A DNA stretch of 49,394 nt from positions 1 through 49,394 of the forward strand of contig CAJFKV010000010.1 in NCBI GenBank assembly GCA_904387055.1. Reading direction: 5' to 3'. A program made the translations under genes and the position numbers. Positions 1 to 7,461 of this stretch are shown here, in pieces. Position 1 is the first letter of the stretch, and every line of letters starts with the position of its first letter. The DNA comes from Candidatus Heteroruminococcus faecigallinarum (GTDB lineage: Bacteria > Bacillota > Clostridia > Oscillospirales > Ruminococcaceae). Under the pieces are notes generated by a model, which was not told the DNA's origin, ran no database searches, and saw only the letters and a list, made by a program, of their open reading frames with translations.

Positions 1-21
1 TTCCCATGCCGACGATGTTCA

Positions 22-113
22 GCGTACCGGGAGGTACGCCGGTCGGCGGGGATTGCCAAGGGATCTCCCTTGGCTGGCTTTCTGGGAACTCTTTCTCCAT
101 AGAAAGAGTTCCC
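22..113. other. Three perfect hairpins in noncoding DNA
   Basis: No gene is visible in the first 430 bases. This part holds three perfect inverted repeats: arms 22-28/33-39 with a GGGA loop, arms 55-63/66-74 with a two-base loop, and 13-bp arms 84-96/101-113 around CCAT. None is followed by a clear T-run, so they are not plain terminators, though the second and third could be relics of one. The gene to the left lies outside the window. Confidence 0.7.
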
Positions 114-124
114 CTGGGGGTTCG

Positions 125-215
125 GGGGGCGGAGCGCCCCCGTTTACGGTAGGCGGGCCGTAGGCCCGCACGGCAGAAGGGCGGCGAAGCCGCCCACCTC
201 CGTCCTCGGCAGAGG
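125..215. repeat. Hairpin repeat unit, copy 1
   Basis: Three perfect hairpins stand in a row: arms 125-131/135-141 (loop GAG), 153-159/163-169 (loop GTA) and 179-185/189-195 (loop GAA), followed by the shared tail CCTCGGCAGAGG ending at 215. The same order recurs at 264-357. The first and third hairpins keep their sequence between copies, while the middle one changes in both arms and still pairs. No open reading frame or RNA family was recognised. It may be a dispersed REP-like element, but only two copies are visible here. Confidence 0.7.
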
Positions 216-263
216 ACTACCGGTTCCCGCCCGCCCGCGTGCGCCTTTGCAAAGAGGTTAGAA

Positions 264-357
264 GGGGCGGAGCGCCCCCGTAAAAACGGGAGGGCCGGGC
301 GCAGCCCGGCCACGGCAGCAGGGCGGCGAAGCCGCCTGCCCCCGCCCTCGGCAGAGG
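264..357. repeat. Hairpin repeat unit, copy 2
   Basis: Second copy of the unit at 125-215: arms 264-269/273-278 (loop GAG), 293-300/304-311 (loop GCA) and 322-327/331-336 (loop GAA), then the tail CCTCGGCAGAGG ending at 357. The spacer ACGGCAG between the second and third hairpins is identical in both copies. It ends about 45 bases before the promoter of the first gene. Confidence 0.7.
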
Positions 358-400
358 CTCCCCCAGACAAAGGAAGAAAACTGAAATTTGGAAAGTGTAC

Positions 401-429
401 TTGACATTTCGCCAAGAGTTCGATAAAAT
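401..429 (+). promoter_or_regulatory. Sigma-A-type promoter of the first gene
   Basis: TTGACA at 401-406 and TAAAAT at 424-429 are separated by 17 bases, a near-consensus vegetative promoter. The start codon at 472 follows about 40 bases later. Confidence 0.85.
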
Positions 430-471
430 AGGGAATGGAAAGGAAACTTTGCAAATTGAGGAGGAGATCCT

Positions 472-900
472 ATGAAACAACCATCCAGGTTTTTGTATTG
501 GGCAATGACAGCCGGCGGTATTCTGCTGCTGGCAGGAGGGCTTGTTTTGCTGCGGATGGGAGGCGACGGCCAGGTGCTTCCCTACTTGATGTTGGGCGCG
601 GGATGCGGCGTCTTCGGCTATGGGGCCGGGGAACTGGCCGCCGGCGCCGCCGCCCGAAAGGATCCCCAGATGGCCCGTCAGCTGGCCATTGAGCAGCAGG
701 ACGAGCGGAACCGGGCCATTGCCGACCGCTCCAAGGCCAAGGCCTATGACCTGATGCTCTACCTTTTTGCCGCCCTGATGGTGGCCTTTTCCCTGATTCC
801 GGACACGCCCCTGCCGGTGATCCTGCTGATGGTGGCCGGATACCTGTTGGTGGTGGCCTTCCAGATTTACTGGCTCGTCCGGCTGAATAAGGAGATGTAG
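472..900 (+). CDS. Small four-helix membrane protein, unknown function
   Basis: A 142-residue protein with four likely membrane helices at about residues 8-29, 33-56, 92-110 and 114-135. Between helices 2 and 3 lies a charged cytoplasmic loop with the motif EQQDERN (74-80). A DERN-type loop of this kind is seen in small Firmicutes membrane proteins of the DUF2178/DUF6442 sort; I suggest that resemblance only loosely. The ATG at 472 is chosen because AGGAGGAGAT precedes it; an earlier ATG at 435 in another frame gives no sensible protein. It has its own strong promoter and is probably monocistronic. No function is proposed. Confidence 0.75.
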   Translation: MKQPSRFLYWAMTAGGILLLAGGLVLLRMGGDGQVLPYLMLGAGCGVFGYGAGELAAGAAARKDPQMARQLAIEQQDERNRAIADRSKAKAYDLMLYLFAALMVAFSLIPDTPLPVILLMVAGYLLVVAFQIYWLVRLNKEM

Positions 901-990
901 CCGGTCTCCGTCTTCTTCCGATGGCCCCGGGAATGGGTCAGGCCCTCCCTGCATACAGTATAGGACAGGACAGCAGGGAGGGATACGGGA

Positions 991-2130
991 ATGAAACGTG
1001 GATGGCTGGCGGCGATGGCCGTGGCGGTAGGACTGGTGTTGACTGGGCTGGACCCGGTGCTGACCGATGATCCGGTGGATGCCGCGGCGGCAGTGGTGAT
1101 GGAGGCCCGTACAGGGCGGGTCCTTTACGAGCAGAACGCCCATGAGCCCCTGCCCATGGCCAGCACCACCAAGATCATGACCACCCTTCTTACTCTGGAG
1201 CAGCCCGACCTGGAAGAGCCGTTTATGGTGGACGAGGAGGCGATCCAGGTGGAAGGGTCCTCCATGGGCCTCCAGGTGGGGGATACGGTGACCCTGCTGG
1301 ATCTGGCCTACGGGATGATGCTCCCTTCCGGCAACGACGCCGCCAATGCCGCCGCTGTGCGGATTGCCGGCAGCCAGCGGGCCTTCGCGGCGCTGATGAA
1401 CCAGCGGGCCCGGCAGCTGGGGATGGAGGATACATTTTTTGTCAACCCCTCCGGTCTGGATGCCCAGGGGCACGAGGCTTCCGCCTATGACCTGGCCCTT
1501 CTCCAGCGGGCGGCCCTGCGGGACGGCCTTTACCGGGAGATCAGCGGCCAGACCCAGGCCAAGCGCTCCTTTGGCAATCCTCCCTATGACCGCTGGCTCA
1601 CCAACCACAACAAGCTGCTGACCTATTACGAATGGTGCATCAGCGGCAAAACCGGTTACACCGACGCCGCTCGCCGGTGCCTGGTGACGGCGGCGGAAAA
1701 GGACGGCATCACTCTGATCTGCGTCACCCTCAACTGTCCCGACGATTGGCAGATCCACCAAACCCTTTATGAGGAATGCTTTGCCCGGCTGGAAGGGGTG
1801 GACGCTCGGGAGCTGGCCGGGGAGTATGTGCTGCCGGTCATGGGCGGGGAAGAGGCGGCGGTCACCGTGTCCCCTGCGGTGGAGGAGAGCACCTTCCCCG
1901 TCGCCGCCGGGGAAAGGGACCGGCTGGAGCAGAGGATCCATCTCCCCGCCTTTGTGTACGCACCGGTGGCAAGGGGGGAGGTCCTGGGCGAGGTGGTCTA
2001 CTCCCTGGACGGGGGAGAGCTGGCCCGGGTCGCCCTGGTGGCGGAGAAAGCGGTCCCCGCCCAGGAGCCGGCCGAGGCAGAAGGCCTGTGGAGCAGGCTG
2101 CGTTCTTTGCTGCCGGGGGGGACCTCGTAA
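991..2130 (+). CDS. D-alanyl-D-alanine carboxypeptidase (PBP5-like, S11 family)
   Basis: A 379-residue penicillin-binding protein that trims the terminal D-alanine from peptidoglycan stem peptides outside the membrane. The three serine-peptidase S11 motifs are intact: SxxK at S58-K61, SGN at 113-115 and KTG at 220-222. An N-terminal signal peptide covers about residues 1-25. The C-terminal part after about residue 265 is the beta-rich PBP5 C domain, and the last 20 residues could form the usual amphipathic membrane anchor. Length fits Bacillus DacB/DacF (about 380-390). It precedes rluB, as dacB does at some distance in Bacillus, but spmAB are missing, so I do not assign dacB or dacF. The ribosome site is GGGAGGG at about 976. 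A terminator follows. Confidence 0.93.
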   Translation: MKRGWLAAMAVAVGLVLTGLDPVLTDDPVDAAAAVVMEARTGRVLYEQNAHEPLPMASTTKIMTTLLTLEQPDLEEPFMVDEEAIQVEGSSMGLQVGDTVTLLDLAYGMMLPSGNDAANAAAVRIAGSQRAFAALMNQRARQLGMEDTFFVNPSGLDAQGHEASAYDLALLQRAALRDGLYREISGQTQAKRSFGNPPYDRWLTNHNKLLTYYEWCISGKTGYTDAARRCLVTAAEKDGITLICVTLNCPDDWQIHQTLYEECFARLEGVDARELAGEYVLPVMGGEEAAVTVSPAVEESTFPVAAGERDRLEQRIHLPAFVYAPVARGEVLGEVVYSLDGGELARVALVAEKAVPAQEPAEAEGLWSRLRSLLPGGTS

Positions 2131-2162
2131 GAGACAGATGGGGACGAATGGAATAGGATCTT

Positions 2163-2195
2163 GGGGGAACCTCTGACAAGGGGTCCCCCCTTTTT
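2163..2195 (+). terminator. Terminator after the carboxypeptidase
   Basis: Stem GGGGGA/TCCCCC (2163-2168/2084-type pairing partner at 2184-2189) extended by a CC/GG pair, then five T at 2191-2195. Confidence 0.75.
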
Positions 2196-2248
2196 GCTGG
2201 CCAAGGGAAGGATATTTGACGTGCACCCTACCCCTGGACGGGGGAATG

Positions 2249-2257
2249 TGCTATACT
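2249..2257 (+). promoter_or_regulatory. Extended -10 promoter of rluB
   Basis: TGCTATACT at 2249-2257 is an extended -10 element. No good -35 box stands 17 bases upstream. The same nine bases occur in front of tepA and the aldolase gene. Confidence 0.65.
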
Positions 2258-2318
2258 AACACTGGAATGATAGGACTTTGAGGACAAGCCTCGTGGATAG
2301 AAGAAAGGAAGGTGTCTC

Positions 2319-3161
2319 ATGGCAGAGACGACGAGGATTCAGAAAGCCCTCTCGGAAGGGGGGATCCTGTCCCGCCGGAAGGCGGTGGAACTGATTGCCC
2401 AGGGGAGGGTGACGGTGAACGGCCGGCCGGCCCGGCCGGGGCATCCGGTCAATATTCGCCGGGATGTCATCGCCATCGACGGCCAGCGGGTGGTCTTCCC
2501 CCGGAAGAAGGAGCTGGTCTACATCGCCCTCAACAAGCCGCGGGGATATGTGACCACCACCAGCGACGAGCTGGGCCGCCGGTGTGTCACCCAGCTGCTC
2601 CAGGGCCTTTCCACCCGGGTGTATCCGGTGGGGCGGCTGGACCGGAACAGCGAGGGGCTCCTTCTCCTCACCAACGACGGCCAGTTTGCCAATTTCATCA
2701 TGCACCCCAGCCATCACGTCCGCAAAACCTACCGGGTCACCGTTCACCAGGACGTGACCGACGAGATGGCCGTCCACCTGAGCACCGGGGTCAACATCGG
2801 GACGGACGGGCAGGTGGAGATGACCGCCCCCGCCCAGGTCCAGGTCCTCTCCAAAGAACCGGGGCGGACGGTGCTCCAGATCACCATTGCCGAGGGGAAA
2901 AACCGGCAGATCCGGCGGATGTGCGAGGCGCTGGGGCTGGAGGTGGCGCGCCTGCGGCGGACGGCCGTCGGCCCCATCAAGCTGGGGATGCTGGCCCCCG
3001 GCCAGTGGCGGGAGCTGAAGCCAGCCGAGGTGGGAGCGCTGCGGAACAGCGCCACCGCTTCGGCGCCGCTGGAGGCGGCAGTGCTGGCCCCGGAAGGCAA
3101 GCCCAAGGCCAAGGCCCGGCCGGTTGCGGGCCGGCCTGCCCGGGGAGGTGGACGCCGGTGA
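2319..3161 (+). CDS. rluB: 23S rRNA pseudouridine synthase B (RluB family)
   Basis: A 280-residue RsuA/RluB/RluE-type enzyme that isomerises a uridine in large-subunit rRNA. An S4 RNA-binding domain covers about residues 4-60. The catalytic motif GRLDRNSEGLLLLTND contains the nucleophile D108, and the late motif EGKNRQIRRM is typical of the family. The basic C-terminal tail (about 255-280, rich in K, R and P) is disordered-looking. AAAGGAAGG sits nine bases before the ATG. The last bases overlap the next gene by four (GTGA), implying coupled translation. RluB rather than RsuA or RluF is inferred from overall likeness and is not decided by one residue. Confidence 0.9.
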   Translation: MAETTRIQKALSEGGILSRRKAVELIAQGRVTVNGRPARPGHPVNIRRDVIAIDGQRVVFPRKKELVYIALNKPRGYVTTTSDELGRRCVTQLLQGLSTRVYPVGRLDRNSEGLLLLTNDGQFANFIMHPSHHVRKTYRVTVHQDVTDEMAVHLSTGVNIGTDGQVEMTAPAQVQVLSKEPGRTVLQITIAEGKNRQIRRMCEALGLEVARLRRTAVGPIKLGMLAPGQWRELKPAEVGALRNSATASAPLEAAVLAPEGKPKAKARPVAGRPARGGGRR

Positions 3162-3505
3162 TTGCCATCAAGCCCGCCCCCCAGGAGCGGGTTCAAGAGA
3201 TCTGCGCCCGGGAGGGGTTCCCCTGGGAGGGGACCATGTTCGCCTGCCAGGCGGACCGGGACAACTGGATCCTCTTCCAGCTGGGCAAGGAAGGCTGCAC
3301 CCTGTGGGAGGCGGCCTGCGAGCCGGTTTTGCTGGATGCCCTGATCCGGGCGGCGCTGAATGTGGCCGACCTGCGGGGGGTGGACCGGTATGCCTTTGGC
3401 GGCCGGATGGAAGCCCACTGGGGCGGAAAGCTCCAGTCCCTGGGATATCCCGCCGGGGAGGGGAGTATCGCGGCCCTTTTTCAAAAGGGCTGCGGGCTTC
3501 GGTAG
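3158..3505 (+). CDS. Conserved-looking unknown protein coupled to rluB
   Basis: A 115-residue protein beginning with GTG at 3158, four bases inside the end of rluB, with GGGAGGTG as ribosome site. The reading frame runs upstream through rluB as an unrelated shadow, so the start is set by the overlap and ribosome site. The middle (DALIRAALNVADLRGVD, about 63-79) looks like the long helix after the acetyl-CoA loop in GNAT acetyltransferases, but the loop motif itself is absent, so I call it unknown with a weak GNAT-like look. It has no signal peptide or membrane helix. Co-translation with rluB suggests co-expression, not a proven functional link. Confidence 0.7.
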   Translation: MIAIKPAPQERVQEICAREGFPWEGTMFACQADRDNWILFQLGKEGCTLWEAACEPVLLDALIRAALNVADLRGVDRYAFGGRMEAHWGGKLQSLGYPAGEGSIAALFQKGCGLR

Positions 3506-3596
3506 ACCGCAGCACAGGCGGTGGAGAAATTTGCACAAGAAAATGACTGGTAAAAAGTCAAAACACCGAATTGCCTGCAATTTATCCATTATGAGC

Positions 3597-3625
3597 TTGT
3601 GAAATCTTTCCCATACGATTATAAT
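3597..3625 (+). promoter_or_regulatory. Promoter of the transcarboxylase-like operon
   Basis: TTGTGA at 3597-3602 and TATAAT at 3620-3625 with a 17-base spacer. The leader from about 3632 to 3780 is roughly 150 bases long and carries a T6 run at 3705-3710 after a weak, interrupted stem; an attenuator is possible but not convincing. Confidence 0.8.
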
Positions 3626-3780
3626 AAAGGCTGAGGAAAACCGCTGCAAAGGCGGCGGATGGCTTTTCCCCGGGGAGGAAGGGAAGAAAACGGCATTGTT
3701 CTCCTTTTTTGCAGCTGCCGCCCCGCCAGGGACGGCACCCCGCAGGGACCCGAACTCATCAGAATGGAGGCAGTAACAAC

Positions 3781-5199
3781 ATGAGTGGCAGCATGCTTGA
3801 GAAACTGAGCGCCGCCAAAGCGCAGCTGAGCGCCGGCGATGCCCGAAAGAGACTTGAACTGCTGTTTGACGAGGGCAGCTTTGTGGAGCTGGACTCCTTT
3901 GTCAAGGCGGCGGAGGGCGCTGCCGGCGTCCTTACCGGTTATGGTACGGTGGAGGGCAGTCCGGTATATGCCTTTTCCCAGAACAGCGACGACCTGGGCG
4001 GCGGAATGGGCCGTGCCCAGATGGCCAAGCTGACCAAGGTATATGACCTGGCGCTGAAGACCGGCTGCCCGGTTGTAGGCATCTACGATTCCAAGGGAGC
4101 CCGCCTGGAAGAAGGGGCCGACGCGCTGGCCGCCTACGGGGACCTGATGAAGACGGTGAGCCGGCTGTCCGGCGTGGTGCCCCAGGTGGCGGTGGTGGCC
4201 GGCCCGTGTGCCGGTGCGGCAGCCCTGGCAGCCTGCAATGCCGATCTGGTGATTATGAGCGAGGAAGGGGAGCTCTTCCTGACCCCGCCCTTTGTGGCCA
4301 AGGCCAAAGGGGAGACGGTGGAGGGCGCCGGCACCGCCGGCAACGCCGCCCGGGCCGGTGTGGTCCATCTGGTGGCCAAGAACGACGGGGAAGCCATCGC
4401 CCAGGCCCGGAAGATCCTCTCCCTTCTGCCGGCCAACAACCTGGCTGTGGCGCCCATCTTCGAGTGGGAGGAGCAGCCGGGAGCGGGGCTGAACGACATG
4501 GGTGAAGGGACGCAGAAGGCCGACGGGGCCGTGGTGCTGGATACCCTGGCAGATGCGGGCAGCGCCATCGAGCTCCAGCCCGAGTTTGGCTGCGGCGTGG
4601 TCACCAAGCTGGCCACCCTGGCCGGGAATGTGTGCGGCATGGCCGCCACCACCGGCGCCCCCCTCACTGCCGACGACAGCAACAAGCTGGCGCGGTTTGT
4701 CCAGTTCTGCGACGCGTTCCAGCTGCCGGTGGTGACGCTGGTGAACACCCCCGGGTTTGCACCCTCTTCCAAGAGCGAGACCCAGGGCGCCGTCCGGGAG
4801 GCCGCCAAGCTGTGCGCGGTCTACGGGGAGGCCACGACCCCCAAGGTATCGGTTATCATCGGGGAGGCCATCGGCCCCGCCTACATCGCCCTGGCAGGCA
4901 AGGCGTCCGCCGCCGACCTGGTGTTTGCCTGGCCCTCCGCGGTGATCTCCCCTCTGGAGCCTGCCGCCGCGGTGGCGCTGCTGAAGGAGGATACCATCAC
5001 CCCGGAGCACACCCGTGCCCAGGCGGAAGCGGACTACCGCGCCAATGAGGCGTCCGCCTTCACGGTGGCTGCCGCCGGGTATATTGACAATGTGATCGAG
5101 CCTGCCGCCACCCGCCAGGTGCTGGCGTCGGCCCTGGATCTGCTCTCCTCCAAGCGGGAGAGCAAGCTTCCCAAGAAGCACGGCAACCTGCCCCTGTAA
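3781..5199 (+). CDS. Acyl-CoA carboxyltransferase subunit (MmdA/12S-like, divergent)
   Basis: A 472-residue carboxyltransferase with two crotonase-fold halves, the family of methylmalonyl-CoA decarboxylase alpha, transcarboxylase 12S and propionyl-CoA carboxylase beta. Such proteins move CO2 between biotin and an acyl-CoA. Family landmarks are GVVPQ and GPCAG (131-145) in the first half and FCDAFxxPVVTLVNTPGF (ending at residue 326) in the second. It is shorter than the usual 505-525 residues. Where relatives have GPCAGGA and a GGAY-type oxyanion loop, this protein has GPCAGAA and GPAY (365-368), so the acyl-CoA used may differ from methylmalonyl-CoA. The start at 3781 follows AATGGAGG. First gene of an operon with a biotin carrier and an OadA-like subunit. 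Substrate unknown. Confidence 0.85.
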   Translation: MSGSMLEKLSAAKAQLSAGDARKRLELLFDEGSFVELDSFVKAAEGAAGVLTGYGTVEGSPVYAFSQNSDDLGGGMGRAQMAKLTKVYDLALKTGCPVVGIYDSKGARLEEGADALAAYGDLMKTVSRLSGVVPQVAVVAGPCAGAAALAACNADLVIMSEEGELFLTPPFVAKAKGETVEGAGTAGNAARAGVVHLVAKNDGEAIAQARKILSLLPANNLAVAPIFEWEEQPGAGLNDMGEGTQKADGAVVLDTLADAGSAIELQPEFGCGVVTKLATLAGNVCGMAATTGAPLTADDSNKLARFVQFCDAFQLPVVTLVNTPGFAPSSKSETQGAVREAAKLCAVYGEATTPKVSVIIGEAIGPAYIALAGKASAADLVFAWPSAVISPLEPAAAVALLKEDTITPEHTRAQAEADYRANEASAFTVAAAGYIDNVIEPAATRQVLASALDLLSSKRESKLPKKHGNLPL

Positions 5200-5254
5200 C
5201 TTGTTTGGAATTGGCAAAGCCCTCGACTGATCTTTGATGAAAGGTGCGATTGTA

Positions 5255-5683
5255 ATGAAAAGATATACCATCTCGGTAAACGGCCAGACCTATGATGTTC
5301 AGGTGGAGGAGGTTGCCTCCGGCGCTCCTGCTGTTTCGGCCCCGGCCCCGGCACCGGCCCCCGCTCCCGCCCCTGCCCCCGCGGCTCCTGCGGCCCCCGC
5401 GCCGGCTCCCGCCGCCGCCCCGGCTGCTCCTGCTCCCGCTCCTGCGGCGCCGGCCGCTGTCCCTGCCGACGGCCTGAAGATCAACGCCCCCATGCCCGGC
5501 ACCATCCTGGATGTGCAGGTAACCCCCGGCCAGCAGGTGGAGAAGGGCGCCGTCCTGGTGATTCTGGAAGCCCTGAAGATGGAGAACGAGATCATGGCCC
5601 CCGAGGCCGGCAAGGTTCTCTCCGTATCGGTGACCAAGGGCCAGCAGGTGGATACCGGCGCGCTGCTGGTGGTCCTGGGTTAA
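5255..5683 (+). CDS. Biotin carboxyl carrier protein with Ala/Pro linker
   Basis: A 142-residue carrier that ferries carboxybiotin between the two catalytic subunits of the operon. A short N-terminal strand region (1-22) is joined by a long Ala/Pro linker (about 23-71) to a biotinyl domain (74-142). The biotin site is EALKMEN with K108; the usual AMKM is here ALKM, which biotin ligases may still accept. The hairpin partner motif PMPGTI (79-84) is present. ATG at 5255 is preferred over TTG 5234 and ATG 5237 because AAGGTG lies eight bases upstream. Same layout as MmdC, GcdC and transcarboxylase 1.3S. The linker DNA is a low-complexity run of GCC/CCN codons. Confidence 0.92.
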   Translation: MKRYTISVNGQTYDVQVEEVASGAPAVSAPAPAPAPAPAPAPAAPAAPAPAPAAAPAAPAPAPAAPAAVPADGLKINAPMPGTILDVQVTPGQQVEKGAVLVILEALKMENEIMAPEAGKVLSVSVTKGQQVDTGALLVVLG

Positions 5684-5719
5684 GGGAAGGCAAGACGCAC
5701 GTGGAATGGAGGTAAAATC

Positions 5720-7120
5720 ATGGCTCAGGTAAAGATTACCGAGACCCTTTTGCGGGATGCCCACCAGTCCCTGATTGCCACCCGCATGAGCACCGAGGAG
5801 ATGCTCCCCATGCTGGCGGCCATCGACGATGTGGGCTTTTACTCCTGCGAGGTGTGGGGCGGCGCCACCTTTGACGCCTGCCTGCGGTTTTTGGACGAGG
5901 ATCCCTGGGAGCGGCTGCGGATTCTGCGGAAGAACATGCCCAATACCAAGCTCCAGATGCTCTTCCGGGGGCAGAATATGCTGGGATACCGGCATTATGC
6001 CGACGACGTGCTCCGGTATTTTGTGGAGAAGATGGTCTACAACGGCATCGACATCATGCGGGTCTTTGACGCTCTCAACGATATCCGCAACCTGGAGTGT
6101 GCCATCAAGGCCGCCCAGAAGGAGAATGCCCATATCCAGGGCTGCATCTCCTACACCACCGGCCCGGTCTTCACCACCGAGTACTTTGTCAAGTATGCCA
6201 AGCAGCTGGAGGATGCCGGCGTCAACTCCATCTGCATCAAGGATATGGCCGGCCTGCTGACCCCCTACTATACCTATGAGCTGGTGAAGGCCCTCAAGGA
6301 GAATGTGAAGGTCCCCATCCAGCTTCACTCCCACTACACCTCCGGCCTGGCCTCCATGTGCCACCTGAAGGCCATCGAGGCCGGGGTGGACATCATCGAC
6401 ACCGCCATGTCGCCGCTGGCGATGGGTACCTCCCATCCGGCCACCGAAAGCATGGTGGCGGCCCTCCAGGGAACCCCCTACGACACCGGCCTGGACCTGA
6501 AGAAGCTGAACGTGGTGCGGGAGCACGCGGCCAAGCTGCGGGAGAAGTATCTGAAGAACGGCCTGCTCAACCCCAAGGTGCTGGGCGTGGATGCCAATAC
6601 CCTCCTGTACCAGGTGCCGGGCGGCATGCTCTCCAACCTGGTCTCCCAGCTGCACCAGGCGGGCAAGGACGACATGCTGGACGACGTGCTCAAGGAGATC
6701 CCCAACGTCCGCAAGGACGCCGGCTATCCCCCGCTGGTCACCCCCACCTCCCAGATCGTGGGTACCCAGGCGGTCTTCAACGTCCTCACCGGCGAGCGGT
6801 ATAAGTCGGTCACCAAGGAGTTCAAGGGGCTGGTGCGGGGCGAGTACGGCCGTACCCCTATGCCCATCGATCCGGAGTTCCGCAAGAAGATCATCGGCGA
6901 CGTGGAGCCCATTGACTGCCGCCCCGCCGACCTGATCCCCGACGAGCTGGAGAAGATCCGCGCGGAGATTCCCGCCGGCCTGATCGAGCAGGAGGAGGAC
7001 GTCCTCAGCTATGCCCAGTTCGGCCAGGTGGCCATCAAGTTCTTTGAGCGCCGCCGGGATAAGAAGTACGGCGTAGATGCCGACCACGTGGACCGGGCCA
7101 ACAAGGTTCACCCGGTATAG
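5720..7120 (+). CDS. Oxaloacetate decarboxylase alpha-like / transcarboxylase 5S-like subunit
   Basis: A 466-residue carboxyltransferase of the pyruvate carboxylase/OadA family, interconverting oxaloacetate and pyruvate on biotin. The TIM barrel opens with ETLLRDAHQSL (D13 binds metal); the carbamylated lysine is K174 in CIKDMAG; H203 and H205 in LHSHY complete the metal site. It ends after the conserved tail domain and lacks the C-terminal biotinyl domain of full OadA (about 590 residues), matching transcarboxylase 5S (about 500) and explaining the separate carrier upstream. GGAGGT precedes the ATG. No beta (sodium pump) subunit or biotin carboxylase lies in the window. A strong terminator ends the operon. 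Confidence 0.92.
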   Translation: MAQVKITETLLRDAHQSLIATRMSTEEMLPMLAAIDDVGFYSCEVWGGATFDACLRFLDEDPWERLRILRKNMPNTKLQMLFRGQNMLGYRHYADDVLRYFVEKMVYNGIDIMRVFDALNDIRNLECAIKAAQKENAHIQGCISYTTGPVFTTEYFVKYAKQLEDAGVNSICIKDMAGLLTPYYTYELVKALKENVKVPIQLHSHYTSGLASMCHLKAIEAGVDIIDTAMSPLAMGTSHPATESMVAALQGTPYDTGLDLKKLNVVREHAAKLREKYLKNGLLNPKVLGVDANTLLYQVPGGMLSNLVSQLHQAGKDDMLDDVLKEIPNVRKDAGYPPLVTPTSQIVGTQAVFNVLTGERYKSVTKEFKGLVRGEYGRTPMPIDPEFRKKIIGDVEPIDCRPADLIPDELEKIRAEIPAGLIEQEEDVLSYAQFGQVAIKFFERRRDKKYGVDADHVDRANKVHPV

Positions 7121-7158
7121 CGGCGGGGCGTCGTCTGTCCATGGCAAAGGAATGAATT

Positions 7159-7195
7159 GTGCCCGGAGGCGGGGATGCTTCCGGGCACGTTTTTT
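7159..7195 (+). terminator. Terminator of the transcarboxylase-like operon
   Basis: Perfect 8-bp stem GTGCCCGG/CCGGGCAC (7159-7166/7181-7188) followed by GTTTTTT. Confidence 0.9.
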
Positions 7196-7267
7196 GTTGC
7201 CCGGTACGGCCGGGGAGCCGCCCTGTTTCCGGCTGCCAAGAAAAAAGCAAAAAATGAAAAAAAGGTG

Positions 7268-7299
7268 TTGACTTTTCTCCCGGTTCATGATAATATAAT
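7268..7299 (+). promoter_or_regulatory. Promoter of tRNA-Leu
   Basis: TTGACT at 7268-7273 is followed by an AT-rich stretch holding TAATAT (7291-7296, 17-base spacer) and TATAAT (7294-7299, 20-base spacer). Which hexamer acts as the -10 box cannot be told by eye. Confidence 0.7.
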
Positions 7300-7336
7300 C
7301 AAGCAGTCAAAAAACGGGCTGCGGAAACAAAAAGAT

Positions 7337-7423
7337 GCGGATGTGGCGGAACTGGCAGACGCGCTAGATTCAGGTTCTAGTTCCCTTAAAAGAGTGCAGG
7401 TTCAAGTCCTGTCATCCGCACCA
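7337..7423 (+). tRNA. tRNA-Leu (anticodon CAG)
   Basis: Class II tRNA with long variable arm. Acceptor arms GCGGATG (7337-7343) and CATCCGC (7413-7419) pair perfectly, discriminator A at 7420 and an encoded CCA at 7421-7423. The anticodon stem CTAGA/TCTAG encloses TTCAGGT, giving anticodon CAG. The T arm has the usual GGTTCAAGTCC. Confidence 0.96.
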
Positions 7424-7424
7424 C

Positions 7425-7461
7425 GTCGGAGCAAAGTTCGCTTTGCTCCGACTTCTTTTTT
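7425..7461 (+). terminator. Terminator of tRNA-Leu
   Basis: Perfect 12-bp stem 7425-7436/7441-7452 with a TTCG loop, starting one base after the CCA end, then TTCTTTTTT. The 3' arm and T-run also form the 5' arm of a second, overlapping hairpin (7450-7464/7468-7482). Confidence 0.92.

Noticed and set aside
217..2226. A 669-codon open frame on the minus strand, and similar long antisense frames at 5060-7288, 18637-21555, 21411-23951 and 46865-49078
   Set aside because: They are mirror frames of clear genes in G+C-rich DNA, with shadow-like composition and no ribosome site.
5300..5470. A tandem-repeat array
   Set aside because: It is the Ala/Pro linker of the biotin carrier, a coding low-complexity stretch.
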